DNA of 64,000 bases from an uncultured Bacilli bacterium (GTDB lineage Bacteria; Bacillota_I; Bacilli_A; RF39; UBA660), in NCBI GenBank assembly GCA_934101115.1, contig CAKOPW010000007.1:1-64000 (forward strand), in the 5' to 3' direction. Of the stretch, positions 26,567-35,649 are shown one piece after another. Under the pieces are notes generated by a model. It was not told the origin of the DNA and did no database searches. It saw only the letters and a list, made by a program, of their open reading frames with translations. The translations under genes were made by a program, and so were the position numbers. Within the stretch, counting starts at the first letter, position 1; the number at the start of each line of letters is the position of its first letter.

Positions 26567-27235
26567 TTAATTTGTTAAAATAGTTGCTTTACCTCCACAA
26601 TATTTTGTTGTTATATCTATAATTTCTTTAGCAACTTCTTCTAATTCTTCGTAAGTATTTTCTTTATTACCAATAATTAAATATAAAACGTTTTTACTCT
26701 CTTCTGTTACTTTTGTTTTATCAACTTGTCTTATATCTAGCCAACAAATCACATCATTATCGTCATCGACAAATGAATACTCTCCACTACCAACTGACTT
26801 TATTTCATCACTTCCGAGAGGAATAAAATTTTCGGTACCATCAGTTATTTTTAAATTAACATTTCCTGATACTTTATCTATATCATGCGCTCCTAAACAT
26901 AATTTAGAATCAATAGATATAATGTTATAGATATCCACAGCTTTATTGATATGAACCAAATCTTCTCTTTTAATCAACAATTTAATTAAATTTTCTGATG
27001 CAGGAAGATTTTTTCTTCGAGGAACACCTACTGCTTGATGCAGTTCATAAAATCCTTCAATTACTTTATCGCCTTTTATATCATAATCTTTATACTTATT
27101 TAATAACTCTTTGATTTTATTTTCTCTCCATTTTTCAAACTCAGGATTTGTATCATGATTATTAATATTTTCTATTTTTAATCCTAATATTTTTACCCCT
27201 AATTCTTTTACTCTATCATCTACTAAAAATCTCAT
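26567..27235 (-). CDS. B3/4 domain protein (PheT editing-domain-like, 222 aa)
   Basis: The region about 85-205, with 'NLIKLLIKREDLVHINKAVDIYNIIS', 'LCLGAHDIDKV' and 'VICWLDIRQ', matches free-standing B3/4 domains related to the editing module of phenylalanyl-tRNA synthetase. Such proteins may deacylate mischarged tRNA or bind amino acids; the exact role is unknown. It lies between the nitroreductase (24 bp gap) and DUF1287 (10 bp), probably one transcript. Confidence 0.75.
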   Translation of the reverse strand: MRFLVDDRVKELGVKILGLKIENINNHDTNPEFEKWRENKIKELLNKYKDYDIKGDKVIEGFYELHQAVGVPRRKNLPASENLIKLLIKREDLVHINKAVDIYNIISIDSKLCLGAHDIDKVSGNVNLKITDGTENFIPLGSDEIKSVGSGEYSFVDDDNDVICWLDIRQVDKTKVTEESKNVLYLIIGNKENTYEELEEVAKEIIDITTKYCGGKATILTN

Positions 27236-27259
27236 ATTATCTATCCTTATCGTTTTTTA

Positions 27260-27766
27260 CTAAACATATTTAACTATTTCATTTAGTTCTTTTCTTTGAT
27301 TATGAAGTGAATTTTCTGGACAATCATCAGTCTTATATCCTAAGTTTATTATACATACAGGATCTATACTTTCATCTAAATTAAAAGCTTCTTTTACTTC
27401 ATTTTTATCAAAAGCTTCAATCCATGTGCTATCAATATTTAAATCAGTTGCTTCTAAAATCATATGTGTTGCTACAATAGTAGCATCTATTTCAAAAGTT
27501 GAAAATTCATTAATATGAAACGCTTTATTTTTGTCACTACAAACTAATAAACAACATTGAGCATTATATCTGCATGGAGTTATTTTATCAATTTTTTCCA
27601 GACCTTCTTTAGATACAATTACATAAATTAACTGTGGTTGATAATTTTTAGCGGTTGGAGCTAAATTACCTACCTCTAAAATCTTTTTAATATCAACTTC
27701 TGCTAATTTTTTATCACTAAACTTTCTTGTTGCCGTTCTTTTTCTTATTACTTCATTAAATTCCAT
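27260..27766 (-). CDS. Nitroreductase family protein (168 aa)
   Basis: FMN-dependent nitroreductase fold: the N-terminal 'IRKRTATRKFSDKKL' contains the basic FMN-phosphate contacts, followed by 'GNLAPTAKNYQPQLIYVI' and the C-terminal 'CIINLGYKTDDCPEN' loop. It probably reduces small electrophiles or quinones using NAD(P)H. RBS AGAGGTG. It appears to lead the nitroreductase-B3/4-DUF1287 cluster. Confidence 0.85.
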   Translation of the reverse strand: MEFNEVIRKRTATRKFSDKKLAEVDIKKILEVGNLAPTAKNYQPQLIYVIVSKEGLEKIDKITPCRYNAQCCLLVCSDKNKAFHINEFSTFEIDATIVATHMILEATDLNIDSTWIEAFDKNEVKEAFNLDESIDPVCIINLGYKTDDCPENSLHNQRKELNEIVKYV

Positions 27767-27863
27767 TTTTAATCACCTCTATACTATAAATTCATTATAG
27801 CATAAAAATGAATTTCTTACTTTAATAACAAAATGACAAATACAAAAATGGATAAATTATTGT

Positions 27864-28745
27864 TTAAAATAGATTAATTATTTTCTTATACTCTTCACCA
27901 TTTATTGCTTTTTCATCTTCTTTTTGAGCATCTAATGAATAGAAAACAATATGATCTAGTCCGGTAAATAAAGATCTGCATATAGTTTTTTTACCTTCAC
28001 CATCTGACGAATATTTTATAATGTCATATTCAAAATGATCTCCATTTAAAACTATAGGAACAATGAAGATAGAATATTCTTCATTTAAATCATTGCCATT
28101 TATAGCCGACATCTTTCTTGTTTCATTAGGTGTCAAAGCCGAATCAAGACCGCTTGCTTTTGCTTTTACTTCAATATATTCCCATTTGTTAGTTTCCTTA
28201 TTAAATGCAAAAAAGTCATAACCAAAACCATCACCTATTTCTTGAGAAACCCATTTAAAACAAGAATATTTACCTGAATTACTTGCCAAATATTCTTTCA
28301 CAAGATATTCTGCATAATAACCAAGTTTTCTTTTATTTTCTTTTTTATTTAAAGCAGTATAAAAAATGCTTTTCAAATACTCCCCATATGCTGAAATATC
28401 TTTTTCTGTAAATTCAATATTTTTTCCTAATAACCAACTACCATTTTTATCAAAAGAACTATTACTAATTCCATAATAATCTAAAAGATCTTTTATCCAA
28501 CGGCTATCATATTGTGGAAATGCTTCTGCACATATACAAGTTATTAAATCACAATAAGTCGTGATATTTCTTCCATATCTTTGACTAAACAAAGCCATTT
28601 CACTATATAAAGCTGTAGTATCTCTAAAAGGAAGTGCTTCTATCAATAAAGTTTTTGCATAGTCATATCTTAAGTCAGAATTTTCTTTCATACATATAAA
28701 TTTAATAACTTCATTTTTTCTTTTCTCGATAATATAGTTTTCCAT
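27864..28745 (-). CDS. DUF3883 domain protein, putative PD-(D/E)XK nuclease (293 aa)
   Basis: The C-terminal half (about 150-270) carries the DUF3883 pattern: 'LGYYAEYLVKEYL', then 'GDGFGYDFFAF' and 'WEYIEVKAKAS'. This gives an Asp followed by Glu-x-Lys, the core of a PD-(D/E)XK nuclease, and then 'LTPNETRKM'. The N-terminal 145 residues are helical and not recognised. Such domains occur in restriction and other defence proteins, but no methyltransferase or helicase partner is visible here. The ATG at 28745, preceded by GGTGGG, is preferred over the start five codons upstream. Confidence 0.65.
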   Translation of the reverse strand: MENYIIEKRKNEVIKFICMKENSDLRYDYAKTLLIEALPFRDTTALYSEMALFSQRYGRNITTYCDLITCICAEAFPQYDSRWIKDLLDYYGISNSSFDKNGSWLLGKNIEFTEKDISAYGEYLKSIFYTALNKKENKRKLGYYAEYLVKEYLASNSGKYSCFKWVSQEIGDGFGYDFFAFNKETNKWEYIEVKAKASGLDSALTPNETRKMSAINGNDLNEEYSIFIVPIVLNGDHFEYDIIKYSSDGEGKKTICRSLFTGLDHIVFYSLDAQKEDEKAINGEEYKKIINLF

Positions 28746-28863
28746 TTTATCCCACCACATTCACTAAAAACACCTTTAAAAAAGGCATAATTTATATAAA
28801 TTGGCTATATTATAGTACATTTCTATATAAAAGAAAAGAATATAAACTTTAAACTAATAAATA

Positions 28864-29691
28864 TTACTTTATCGTTATTTCTGATTTGATTTTTTCTTTT
28901 TCAAGAGCTTTTAAACTTTTTTCAGGAGTTGGCATATCCTCTGGCATTATTCCACCAATATCAAGAATAGCTTTTCTTACCTTTCTACCTACTTCATAAT
29001 GAACATTTTTTGCTTCGTTTTCTTTTTGTATATCATCTTTTAAAAGTTTTTGCTTAGTTTGATTTATCCTAAATAAATTAACAACAAGCTCATCTTCATT
29101 CATGTTATCCAAAATATCTTCTCTATATCTTAATTTTTTTCTTTTAAATATATCATTTGCAGTCTCTCCGTTATATAAGCCTTTATAACCAGCATTATGA
29201 AATTCTGCCATATTTTTTACACCAGCATTAACTGCAGTTTTTTGAAGCGTATAATTTCCTTGCTTAATTAATTTTCTTTGATAAATTCTTTTTTCATCAT
29301 CAGACAATAAATCATAATCACATTCAAAAACTTCTTGTTTTCTCGTCTGAAAAGCAAAATATGTTTGACCTAGAGCTATTACTTTTTTCTTAGGATCTGC
29401 ATTTTGAACTATTAAATAACATATATACCTTGATAATTTAAAATCTTTAACGATTTCCTTTTTACCTTTACCGGTTTTTATTGGCTTGTTGACCTCAACA
29501 ACCCAATTAACTTGAAAAGAAATACTATTTTGTGCAGAAATTACAGATTTATCGATTACATTTTGAAAATTTCTCCAATCTTTATACTCTAAAGCTTTCT
29601 GTAATTCACGTGCATACCAAAACTCATTTCCATTTTCATCGATATGTTTTATATTTTCAAAAACGCTTATGTTGTATTTCTCTGAAATCAT
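28864..29691 (-). CDS. dinD: DNA damage-inducible protein D (DinD-like)
   Basis: 275 aa, matching DinD in length and motifs: 'FWYARELQKALEYKDWRNF' (BRO-N-like), 'KDFKLSRYICYLIVQNADPKK' and the C-terminal 'GRKVRKAILDIGGIMPEDMPTPEKSLK'. In E. coli, DinD modulates RecA filaments and is SOS-induced; no LexA box is obvious upstream here. The start at 29691 lies 11 bases after GGAGG; the ATG six codons upstream has no RBS. It lies next to the DUF3883 nuclease gene. Confidence 0.85.
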   Translation of the reverse strand: MISEKYNISVFENIKHIDENGNEFWYARELQKALEYKDWRNFQNVIDKSVISAQNSISFQVNWVVEVNKPIKTGKGKKEIVKDFKLSRYICYLIVQNADPKKKVIALGQTYFAFQTRKQEVFECDYDLLSDDEKRIYQRKLIKQGNYTLQKTAVNAGVKNMAEFHNAGYKGLYNGETANDIFKRKKLRYREDILDNMNEDELVVNLFRINQTKQKLLKDDIQKENEAKNVHYEVGRKVRKAILDIGGIMPEDMPTPEKSLKALEKEKIKSEITIK

Positions 29692-29758
29692 GTTATCTAT
29701 AACCTCCATTTTCTACTTATATATAAGTCGTTCAAATGGACAATTACTTTTTTATCAG

Positions 29759-29790
29759 AAAAAAACTCATTAAATTTGATTTTAATGAGC
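29759..29790 (-). terminator. Terminator of the anchored metallopeptidase gene
   Basis: CTCATTAAA / TTTAATGAG stem followed by seven T on the minus strand, overlapping the stop codon region. Confidence 0.8.
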
Positions 29791-30903
29791 TACTAACTTA
29801 TCCCATCTATTATTACCAGAAGATGCAGAAGTAAAACTTTGATTTATTTGATTTGTTATAGTTTTAGCTTTTTCATTAATTGGATGTCCTGCCTTTAAAT
29901 ATGAAGGAGCATAACTTCTGTACATTAAGTTAGCGAACACCTCGGCTCTATCCTCTTTATAATTAGCTTTAGAATATTTAGATACAAAATAGCAAGGATC
30001 ATCTAAAAGATAAACGTATTTATTATCTTGTACACCATAACTAAAATCTGCAGGATTTATTTGTTTCATACTTTGTTCTAATGTATATGAACTATAAATT
30101 CCTTTGGATGTAAAATAGCAATCTATTGCATGCATTATTTCATGATGCACTGTACTTTCTAAAATTGATGAACTCGGTGAATGTGTTGCCACAATTAAAA
30201 TTACTAAAGTAGAGCTATTATTGTTATCAGTAAGCCCCGCTGCGTAACCATTAATATTATCAACTAAATAAATAGAAATTGGTTTCCATTTATTCTTTAT
30301 TTCACTAAAAAATGATTTAGGATATTTTTTTAAGGCATCCTCAATTTTAGTTAAATTGTAACTGATAACTTCATCATCATATAGCTTAGTAGGCGTTGCA
30401 TATGAATTCTTATACTTGCCGTCAATTTCATCCTTATATCCAACTACAACGTTATACTTAGATAACAATTGATTTCTATATTCATTGTTCTTTTGAGCTT
30501 GAGTTTTAACTGTAGTTGTTGTAGTAGTTTTAGTTGATTCTGCTTTGCTTGTTTTGTTAACTATACTTGTAACAACGTTATTACTCTTTTTTGTTGTTAT
30601 TACATTAGTGGTATTTTCACTCCTAGTACTTGTAGTAACATTAGAGTTATTTTTATTTTCTATTGTTGTTTTATTTATTTCCTCTTTATTTTCAATATCA
30701 TCTAATCTCTCTGTAGTGATTGTTTCATTTTTTTCAGGAAATTCAGTCTTACTTGTTTCTTTTTCTGTAATTTCATTGCTAAAATGTTTATTTAAAGTGG
30801 AGTTTTTTTTATCATTTAAAACAAATATTCCAACTAAACCCAAACATAAACCTAATATAATTAACCCAACTATAATATTTTTTTTACTTACTATTTTTTT
30901 CAT
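29782..30903 (-). CDS. Membrane-anchored, Thr-rich putative zinc metallopeptidase (373 aa)
   Basis: N-terminal membrane helix (about 10-28), a Thr/Ser/Lys/Asn-rich stalk (about 30-135, with runs of TTTTTT), then an extracellular domain with 'TVHHEIMHAID', a clear HExxH zinc motif near residue 255. A downstream 'KEDRAEVFANLMY' segment could supply the third ligand (Glu). It resembles gluzincin-type bacterial metallopeptidases with poorly known substrates. The low-complexity stalk suggests it spans the wall. A short RBS (AGGA) lies close to the ATG. Confidence 0.75.
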   Translation of the reverse strand: MKKIVSKKNIIVGLIILGLCLGLVGIFVLNDKKNSTLNKHFSNEITEKETSKTEFPEKNETITTERLDDIENKEEINKTTIENKNNSNVTTSTRSENTTNVITTKKSNNVVTSIVNKTSKAESTKTTTTTTVKTQAQKNNEYRNQLLSKYNVVVGYKDEIDGKYKNSYATPTKLYDDEVISYNLTKIEDALKKYPKSFFSEIKNKWKPISIYLVDNINGYAAGLTDNNNSSTLVILIVATHSPSSSILESTVHHEIMHAIDCYFTSKGIYSSYTLEQSMKQINPADFSYGVQDNKYVYLLDDPCYFVSKYSKANYKEDRAEVFANLMYRSYAPSYLKAGHPINEKAKTITNQINQSFTSASSGNNRWDKLVAH

Positions 30904-30948
30904 ACTTCCTATTAATAATCTTTATTATTACCCTTCTTTGTTTTATAT

Positions 30949-31506
30949 TTATTCATCGCTTTTATCGAGTTTCATACTTTCATAATATTCACGTAATCCC
31001 AAATATCTATTATTCCATAAATCTAATGTTCCATTCAAAGAATATGAATAAATTAAAGTATTTGTTTTATTATCTTCAGTATCCTCAGCTGTATATTTTT
31101 CTTTTACTTGCATTACATTATCATATAAATATAATGCAGGTCTATTATCATAATAAGTTACTTCTACCCTAAACGTACTATATTTATTTAATTGTTTGCA
31201 ATAATTTATTGTATCTGTTAAAACTTTAGTTCCATATCCTTTCTTTCGATGTTCTTTTAAAATGGTAAACCAATCAAGCCAAATAGTATCAGGATAATCT
31301 TTTAGAACATCAACTCCTGTAATACCAATTAAATTATCCATATCATATACTAAAAAGATTGCATTATCTACTCTAGGTTCACTTGCCTTATAATATAAGT
31401 CATCATAATCAGGATCTTCAGGCCAAGTTTCTTTTTGAATTTTAAAAGCTATATCTAAATTTCTTAAATTAAGTTCAACATATTTTAATCCATACAATGA
31501 TTGCAC
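30949..31506 (-). CDS. GNAT family acetyltransferase (GTG start, about 185 aa)
   Basis: Acetyl-CoA-binding loop 'LKEHRKKGYGTKVL' with the surrounding 'DTIWLDWFTI' strand, as in the gene at 24529. There is no ATG at the N-terminus. GGGAG precedes a GTG at 31506 by 8 bases, which I take as the start; a TTG at 31521 is an alternative. Substrate unknown. It is 45 bp upstream of the metallopeptidase gene. Confidence 0.8.
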   Translation of the reverse strand: MQSLYGLKYVELNLRNLDIAFKIQKETWPEDPDYDDLYYKASEPRVDNAIFLVYDMDNLIGITGVDVLKDYPDTIWLDWFTILKEHRKKGYGTKVLTDTINYCKQLNKYSTFRVEVTYYDNRPALYLYDNVMQVKEKYTAEDTEDNKTNTLIYSYSLNGTLDLWNNRYLGLREYYESMKLDKSDE

Positions 31507-31593
31507 AGCATTCACTCCCAACTTTTTATTACCATATTTAACATATAATAAATTATAACATCTTTAAGTAACAAAATCGACTAATAATCACCC

Positions 31594-32472
31594 TTAATTT
31601 TCTTTAGCATCACCAATTACTTTTAACAAACTATATTCATCATTTGTATCATAATTAACTGCCCATATCATCACTCCAGCACAATTAGTTTTCTCAACCA
31701 ACTCCAACTTTTTTAGTAAAGTTAATTTACCATTATAAAACTCTCCATCATAATAATCTTTAAAATAATTGTTTTTATTGCAGTTTAAAATATCACGATA
31801 CATTAAACCATTAGGTCTAGAGTAAAAAGGTAATCCCAAAACAATTTTATTGCACAAATATTTTCTTTGCTTCAACCAATAATCAATTGAAATTTTGGCA
31901 TAATTGTATGAAGAATGATTGTCTTCACTCGAATTATCATAAACCATTAAATTTATCCAATCAACAGCATTTAAAACTTTATCCGTTATTGCTAATATAT
32001 TTGAAATTCTACCATCAACGTTTATCCCCGGAGGTATAGCAATAGATAATTGTTTATTGCATGCATTTAACTTGCATTTAAAGTTTTCTACCATATATTC
32101 ATACTTACTACTATACTTTTCTGATGGAAATTCCCAATCTAGATCAATACCATCAAAATTGAATTCGTCAACAATATTCATAACATTTTTTATAAAAATA
32201 TCTATTATTTCTTTCTTATCACATATCTTTTCAAACACAACATCAAGTTTTTTATTTTCATAACTCCATCCTCCAATTGAAATAAAAACTTTGACATTAT
32301 TTTTATGAGAAAAAGAAATTAATTTATTGATTTTTTCATAATTTAATTTAACCAAAGAGCCATCTTCTTTAGGAATTAAAAATGCATAATTTATATGAGT
32401 CAAATAATGATAGTTTATATTATCTTCATTTAATTCATCATTCCATGATGTAAAATAACCAATTACTTTCAA
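31594..32472 (-). CDS. Glycoside hydrolase family 18 protein (chitinase-like, 292 aa)
   Basis: Complete GH18 barrel: 'VIGYFTSW' at the start, 'VFISIGGW' (about 80-87), and the catalytic DxxDxDxE as 'FDGIDLDWEFP' (about 120-130). Later 'INLMVYDN' and 'GVMIWAVNYD' are present. The initiation codon is TTG, with AAGGTG just upstream. There is no signal peptide, so it probably acts inside the cell on imported chito- or other N-acetylglucosamine oligosaccharides, or on N-glycan fragments. Confidence 0.88.
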   Translation of the reverse strand: MKVIGYFTSWNDELNEDNINYHYLTHINYAFLIPKEDGSLVKLNYEKINKLISFSHKNNVKVFISIGGWSYENKKLDVVFEKICDKKEIIDIFIKNVMNIVDEFNFDGIDLDWEFPSEKYSSKYEYMVENFKCKLNACNKQLSIAIPPGINVDGRISNILAITDKVLNAVDWINLMVYDNSSEDNHSSYNYAKISIDYWLKQRKYLCNKIVLGLPFYSRPNGLMYRDILNCNKNNYFKDYYDGEFYNGKLTLLKKLELVEKTNCAGVMIWAVNYDTNDEYSLLKVIGDAKEN

Positions 32473-32508
32473 ATTTTCACCTTCATTTTTATTTAATACC
32501 TTTAATTG

Positions 32509-33552
32509 CTAGTAAGATAGGTCAATTTTTTCTCGTACTTTTCCGTTTTTTAATTTTGTATTTCCAACTTTAGTGATAGAAATAATTTTATTTGTTGTGT
32601 CTATTGATAAAACATAAAAATTATTATCAACTTTAGATATAGGTTTTATATCATCATTTTGTCTTTCAAATAATTTAGAAGTAGCTGCTGGAACCGTAAT
32701 TGTTAATTGATCATGATAATCTTTCGAAGTGGTAACAAAAGAGCAATGTAAATGACCTGTTAAAATACAAATTAATTTCCCGTTTTCTCTTTTAGAAAAA
32801 TCATAATTAATTATAGGATTTTTCAAATAATCCTTATATTCTTTTTTTACCTCATATTCCTTGTCAATTTTTAAGCTATGTTGAAACGCATTAATAATAT
32901 CACCTATTGGATTGCCTATGATACTAAATTGCAAATAACCATAGCCATCACTTAAATCAGTTTTCAAATTTGTCTTATTAACATCTGTACAAAAATCACA
33001 TTCTATATAATTGGGATTTAAATCGGGAAGTTGATGCATTAATACAATAACCTGATAATCAATCGGAGTTTTATCTAAAATATATGCAAACCATTTTAAT
33101 TGCTCACTTGATATATATCTTCTATGTTCAAACCCAATTGTTTTATCAGAATTTCTTGTTCCCTCATATTCGAAAACACTTATAATTCTTATTTTAAATT
33201 GGTCTAAATCTTTATAATAATAACAACTCTTACTATTAACGTTTTTTTCTTCAAGAATATTAGCCTTTAACATTGGAAAAATATACGTGTTAAAAATTTT
33301 AAAAGAATCAACACTTTTATATTCATCAATTCCCACATCATGATTTCCAATTGTATAAAATACTGGTTTAGAAATTAGTAAAGACTTTTCCCAAAAGAAA
33401 CTTGTATCTTCATCACAATATGTGGATACGCTATCACCTAAACATATCCCTATATCAACATCATTTGTTTGAATATATTCCAAATATCGAATCAAAGCAT
33501 CAAAATCTCCGTGTATATCAGAAATTAATCCAATTTTTAAATTTTTTTGCAT
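32509..33552 (-). CDS. Metallophosphoesterase, calcineurin-like (347 aa)
   Basis: Dimetal phosphoesterase motifs in order: 'ISDIHGD' (D-x-H), 'CLGDSV' (GD), 'YTIGNHDVG' (GNHD), 'VLMHQLP' (H) and 'ILTGHLHCS' (GHxH). Cytoplasmic, no signal peptide. Substrate (nucleotide, lipid or protein phosphate) unknown. RBS AGGGAG. It lies 36 bp upstream of the GH18 gene and may be co-transcribed. Confidence 0.88.
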   Translation of the reverse strand: MQKNLKIGLISDIHGDFDALIRYLEYIQTNDVDIGICLGDSVSTYCDEDTSFFWEKSLLISKPVFYTIGNHDVGIDEYKSVDSFKIFNTYIFPMLKANILEEKNVNSKSCYYYKDLDQFKIRIISVFEYEGTRNSDKTIGFEHRRYISSEQLKWFAYILDKTPIDYQVIVLMHQLPDLNPNYIECDFCTDVNKTNLKTDLSDGYGYLQFSIIGNPIGDIINAFQHSLKIDKEYEVKKEYKDYLKNPIINYDFSKRENGKLICILTGHLHCSFVTTSKDYHDQLTITVPAATSKLFERQNDDIKPISKVDNNFYVLSIDTTNKIISITKVGNTKLKNGKVREKIDLSY

Positions 33553-33575
33553 ATTATACTCCCTTAAATACCAAA

Positions 33576-33965
33576 CTAAATGGCTTTTAATTTATCTGCA
33601 TACACTCTAATTTCTAAAGACTCTAATTCAATATCCAACTTATTATTTTTATTCATAACACAAGCGTTAGAAAAATCATCAAATTTAAAATAAAATATAA
33701 GAGAGTCAATTGTTTTTCTTTCAACGTAACACACTGTTGGCCAAATAAGCACTGAATTATTATTTACAGCAAAAGTATATTCATTAAAATCCATATTTTG
33801 TTTTTCACTTACAGGTATCCTACGTATTTCATCCCAATTATATATATGTACATAATAGCTATATCTATCAGTTTTGTCAGTAATGTACAAACCATACTTA
33901 TCTAATTCTATCTTATCTATTTCCAGATTTACACCATTTAAAATCATTATATTTTCGCATATCAT
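33576..33965 (-). CDS. Hypothetical protein (129 aa)
   Basis: Not recognised. A beta-rich, soluble sequence without membrane segments or signal peptide. RBS GGAGTG lies properly before the ATG. It is 23 bp upstream of the phosphoesterase gene and directly follows the frameshifted ASCH gene. Confidence 0.55.
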   Translation of the reverse strand: MICENIMILNGVNLEIDKIELDKYGLYITDKTDRYSYYVHIYNWDEIRRIPVSEKQNMDFNEYTFAVNNNSVLIWPTVCYVERKTIDSLIFYFKFDDFSNACVMNKNNKLDIELESLEIRVYADKLKAI

Positions 33966-33988
33966 ATAATCACTCCATCAAATATTAA

Positions 33989-34328
33989 TCAAACCAACTC
34001 AATTTTAAATCCTACAATTTTAGAGCTTTTAACAATTTCTTCACCAAATATTTTATTAAATAAAGAAATAAATTCTTCTTTAGAACAATCTAAATTATTA
34101 TTCAAATATTCCTTGCTTTCGCAAAGGGGAATCTAAATCATCATATATAAATTTATCAATAACTCTTGTAATCAAATATTTATTTTCGTCTCCAACTACA
34201 ATAAATTTAATTGTATCTCCAACCTTAATGCTATTAGACTTTTCATTTAATAACCTAAATTCAACATTTTTCTTTCTAGAAAACATATCATTATAAACTT
34301 CATTATATATCCTATAGCTATATTCCAT
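33989..34328 (-). pseudogene. Frameshifted ASCH-domain protein
   Basis: The frame starting at 34328 (MEYSYRIYNEVY...) stops after 76 codons at 34098. Removing one C from the CCCC run near 34130 restores a continuous frame that carries on as 'LCESKEYLNNNLDCSKEEF' and ends 'GFKIELV' at TGA 33989-33991. The total would be about 112 aa, a normal size for a small ASCH protein. The N-terminal part has the ASCH-like 'VEFRLLNEKSNSIKVGDTIKF'. Either a real one-base insertion or an assembly or sequencing error at a homopolymer. ASCH domains bind RNA or act on nucleosides. Confidence 0.7.
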
Positions 34329-34403
34329 AATTCATTTATCCCTCATTTCTAAAAGTTATAACACTTTATAATTAATACCATAAAAATTATACCATTTATG
34401 CAA

Positions 34404-34427
34404 TAAAAAAGAAATCAAACGATTTCC
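34404..34427 (-). terminator. Terminator of the C45-like hydrolase gene
   Basis: GAAATC-GTTT-GATTTC followed by six T on the minus strand, about 20 bp after the stop codon. Confidence 0.75.
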
Positions 34428-34446
34428 ATAATAAGCAAATTTCTTA

Positions 34447-35466
34447 TTAATTATCAATATTATAATCTAAGCATATCTTTTCTCCAATTGCATAGATATC
34501 TAAAATAACTTTTTTGCTATATTCAGTATCATAAGAAAAATTAAAAATAGTTTGATATGGATCTTTTTTTGTTTGTAAAATTGATTCAAAAAACGTATCA
34601 TCCTCAGATCTATAATTTAATATATTTTTAAGATCACTTAAATTTTCTATATCACTACTTAAAAGCAATTCTCTTGCCTTTTCATATCTAAAACAACTAT
34701 TTGAGCCATCATCTAGCGAAGGATTATTAATGTATTTACCACGAAGGAAATGATTAGAATGTACAAAAAAATCATCAATATAATAAACGTCAATTTCATC
34801 ATTATATACTTCAACTGATACAGCTATATTCTTATTTATATCAAGTGCTGTTACATGATAACCTGAAGCATTTTTTATTTCCTTACACCTTTTTATTAAA
34901 TCATCAATTGAAGACGCTTCTGCTATATGTCTTTGAGAAAAATATCTAGGAGTATAATTATCTTTTATGTCATCATCATGACAATAGTTAATTGTTTTCA
35001 CAATTCCATAACTATTAAAACTAACTCCATTTCCAAACGGCATATTGTACATATCATTAGTTACAAACCAATTTTTATCATCAATTTTTACCTTGCTTAA
35101 GCAAAAATTTCCTTCGATATAATCGTCATCTTCATTATGAGAAATCATAAAATTCCCATTCTTTTTTCTATAAACTATAGTTGTACAATGTTCGAAATTC
35201 AAATCCATTATTTCAGGACACATAACAGAAAAATAGACTAAGTGATCAATATTTAATCCATCTGCTTTACCAATAATTTCTTCATAATATTTAGGAAATT
35301 CATTCTTTAATTTATTAAACTGATATTCAACCCTCTCTTTAATTGAAGTGTTAGAATATAATTTTTTCTTAATACTTTCAATATCAATATTTAACCTTTC
35401 TCTAAAAAATTCCCCAGATTTTTTACCATTTTCATAAGGCGTACCATCCAAGTCAAGTATTTTCAT
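34447..35466 (-). CDS. C45-like autoproteolytic acyltransferase / hydrolase (339 aa)
   Basis: Resembles the acyl-CoA:6-aminopenicillanate acyltransferase (C45, Ntn hydrolase) family: 'GKADGLNIDHLVYFSV' upstream, then 'EHCTTIVYRKKNGNFMISHNEDDD' (about 90-115), where the Cys would be the new N-terminal nucleophile after self-cleavage. It ends with a 'TIFNFSYDTEYSKKVIL' region. Substrates of gut-bacterial relatives include bile salts, penicillins and peptides; none can be assigned here. RBS AAGGAAAA. Single gene with its own terminator. Confidence 0.72.
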   Translation of the reverse strand: MKILDLDGTPYENGKKSGEFFRERLNIDIESIKKKLYSNTSIKERVEYQFNKLKNEFPKYYEEIIGKADGLNIDHLVYFSVMCPEIMDLNFEHCTTIVYRKKNGNFMISHNEDDDYIEGNFCLSKVKIDDKNWFVTNDMYNMPFGNGVSFNSYGIVKTINYCHDDDIKDNYTPRYFSQRHIAEASSIDDLIKRCKEIKNASGYHVTALDINKNIAVSVEVYNDEIDVYYIDDFFVHSNHFLRGKYINNPSLDDGSNSCFRYEKARELLLSSDIENLSDLKNILNYRSEDDTFFESILQTKKDPYQTIFNFSYDTEYSKKVILDIYAIGEKICLDYNIDN

Positions 35467-35528
35467 ATTAATTTTCCTTTCTTTTTAAATTTTCATATTT
35501 AAGTCAAGATAATTATATCATATAGAAA

Positions 35529-35565
35529 ATAAAAAAAACGAGTTATATAAAATCAACTTGTTTTA
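35529..35565 (-). terminator. Terminator downstream of the gene at 35650
   Basis: AAAACAAGTT / AACTCGTTTT (one mismatch) followed by T on the minus strand. The rest of the 183-bp gap to the C45 gene shows nothing else clear. Confidence 0.6.
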
Positions 35566-35649
35566 TAGCTAAACAAAATTTTAATTTAAAAACTTCAAAT
35601 TTTCACATTGATATCAGATCAGCTATGTAATTTAACTATTAATAATTTT

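Noticed and set aside
30545..30985. Plus-strand 146-codon frame opposite the Thr-rich metallopeptidase stalk
   Set aside because: Antisense of Thr codons gives long Val/Leu runs; no RBS, and the minus-strand gene has a zinc motif.
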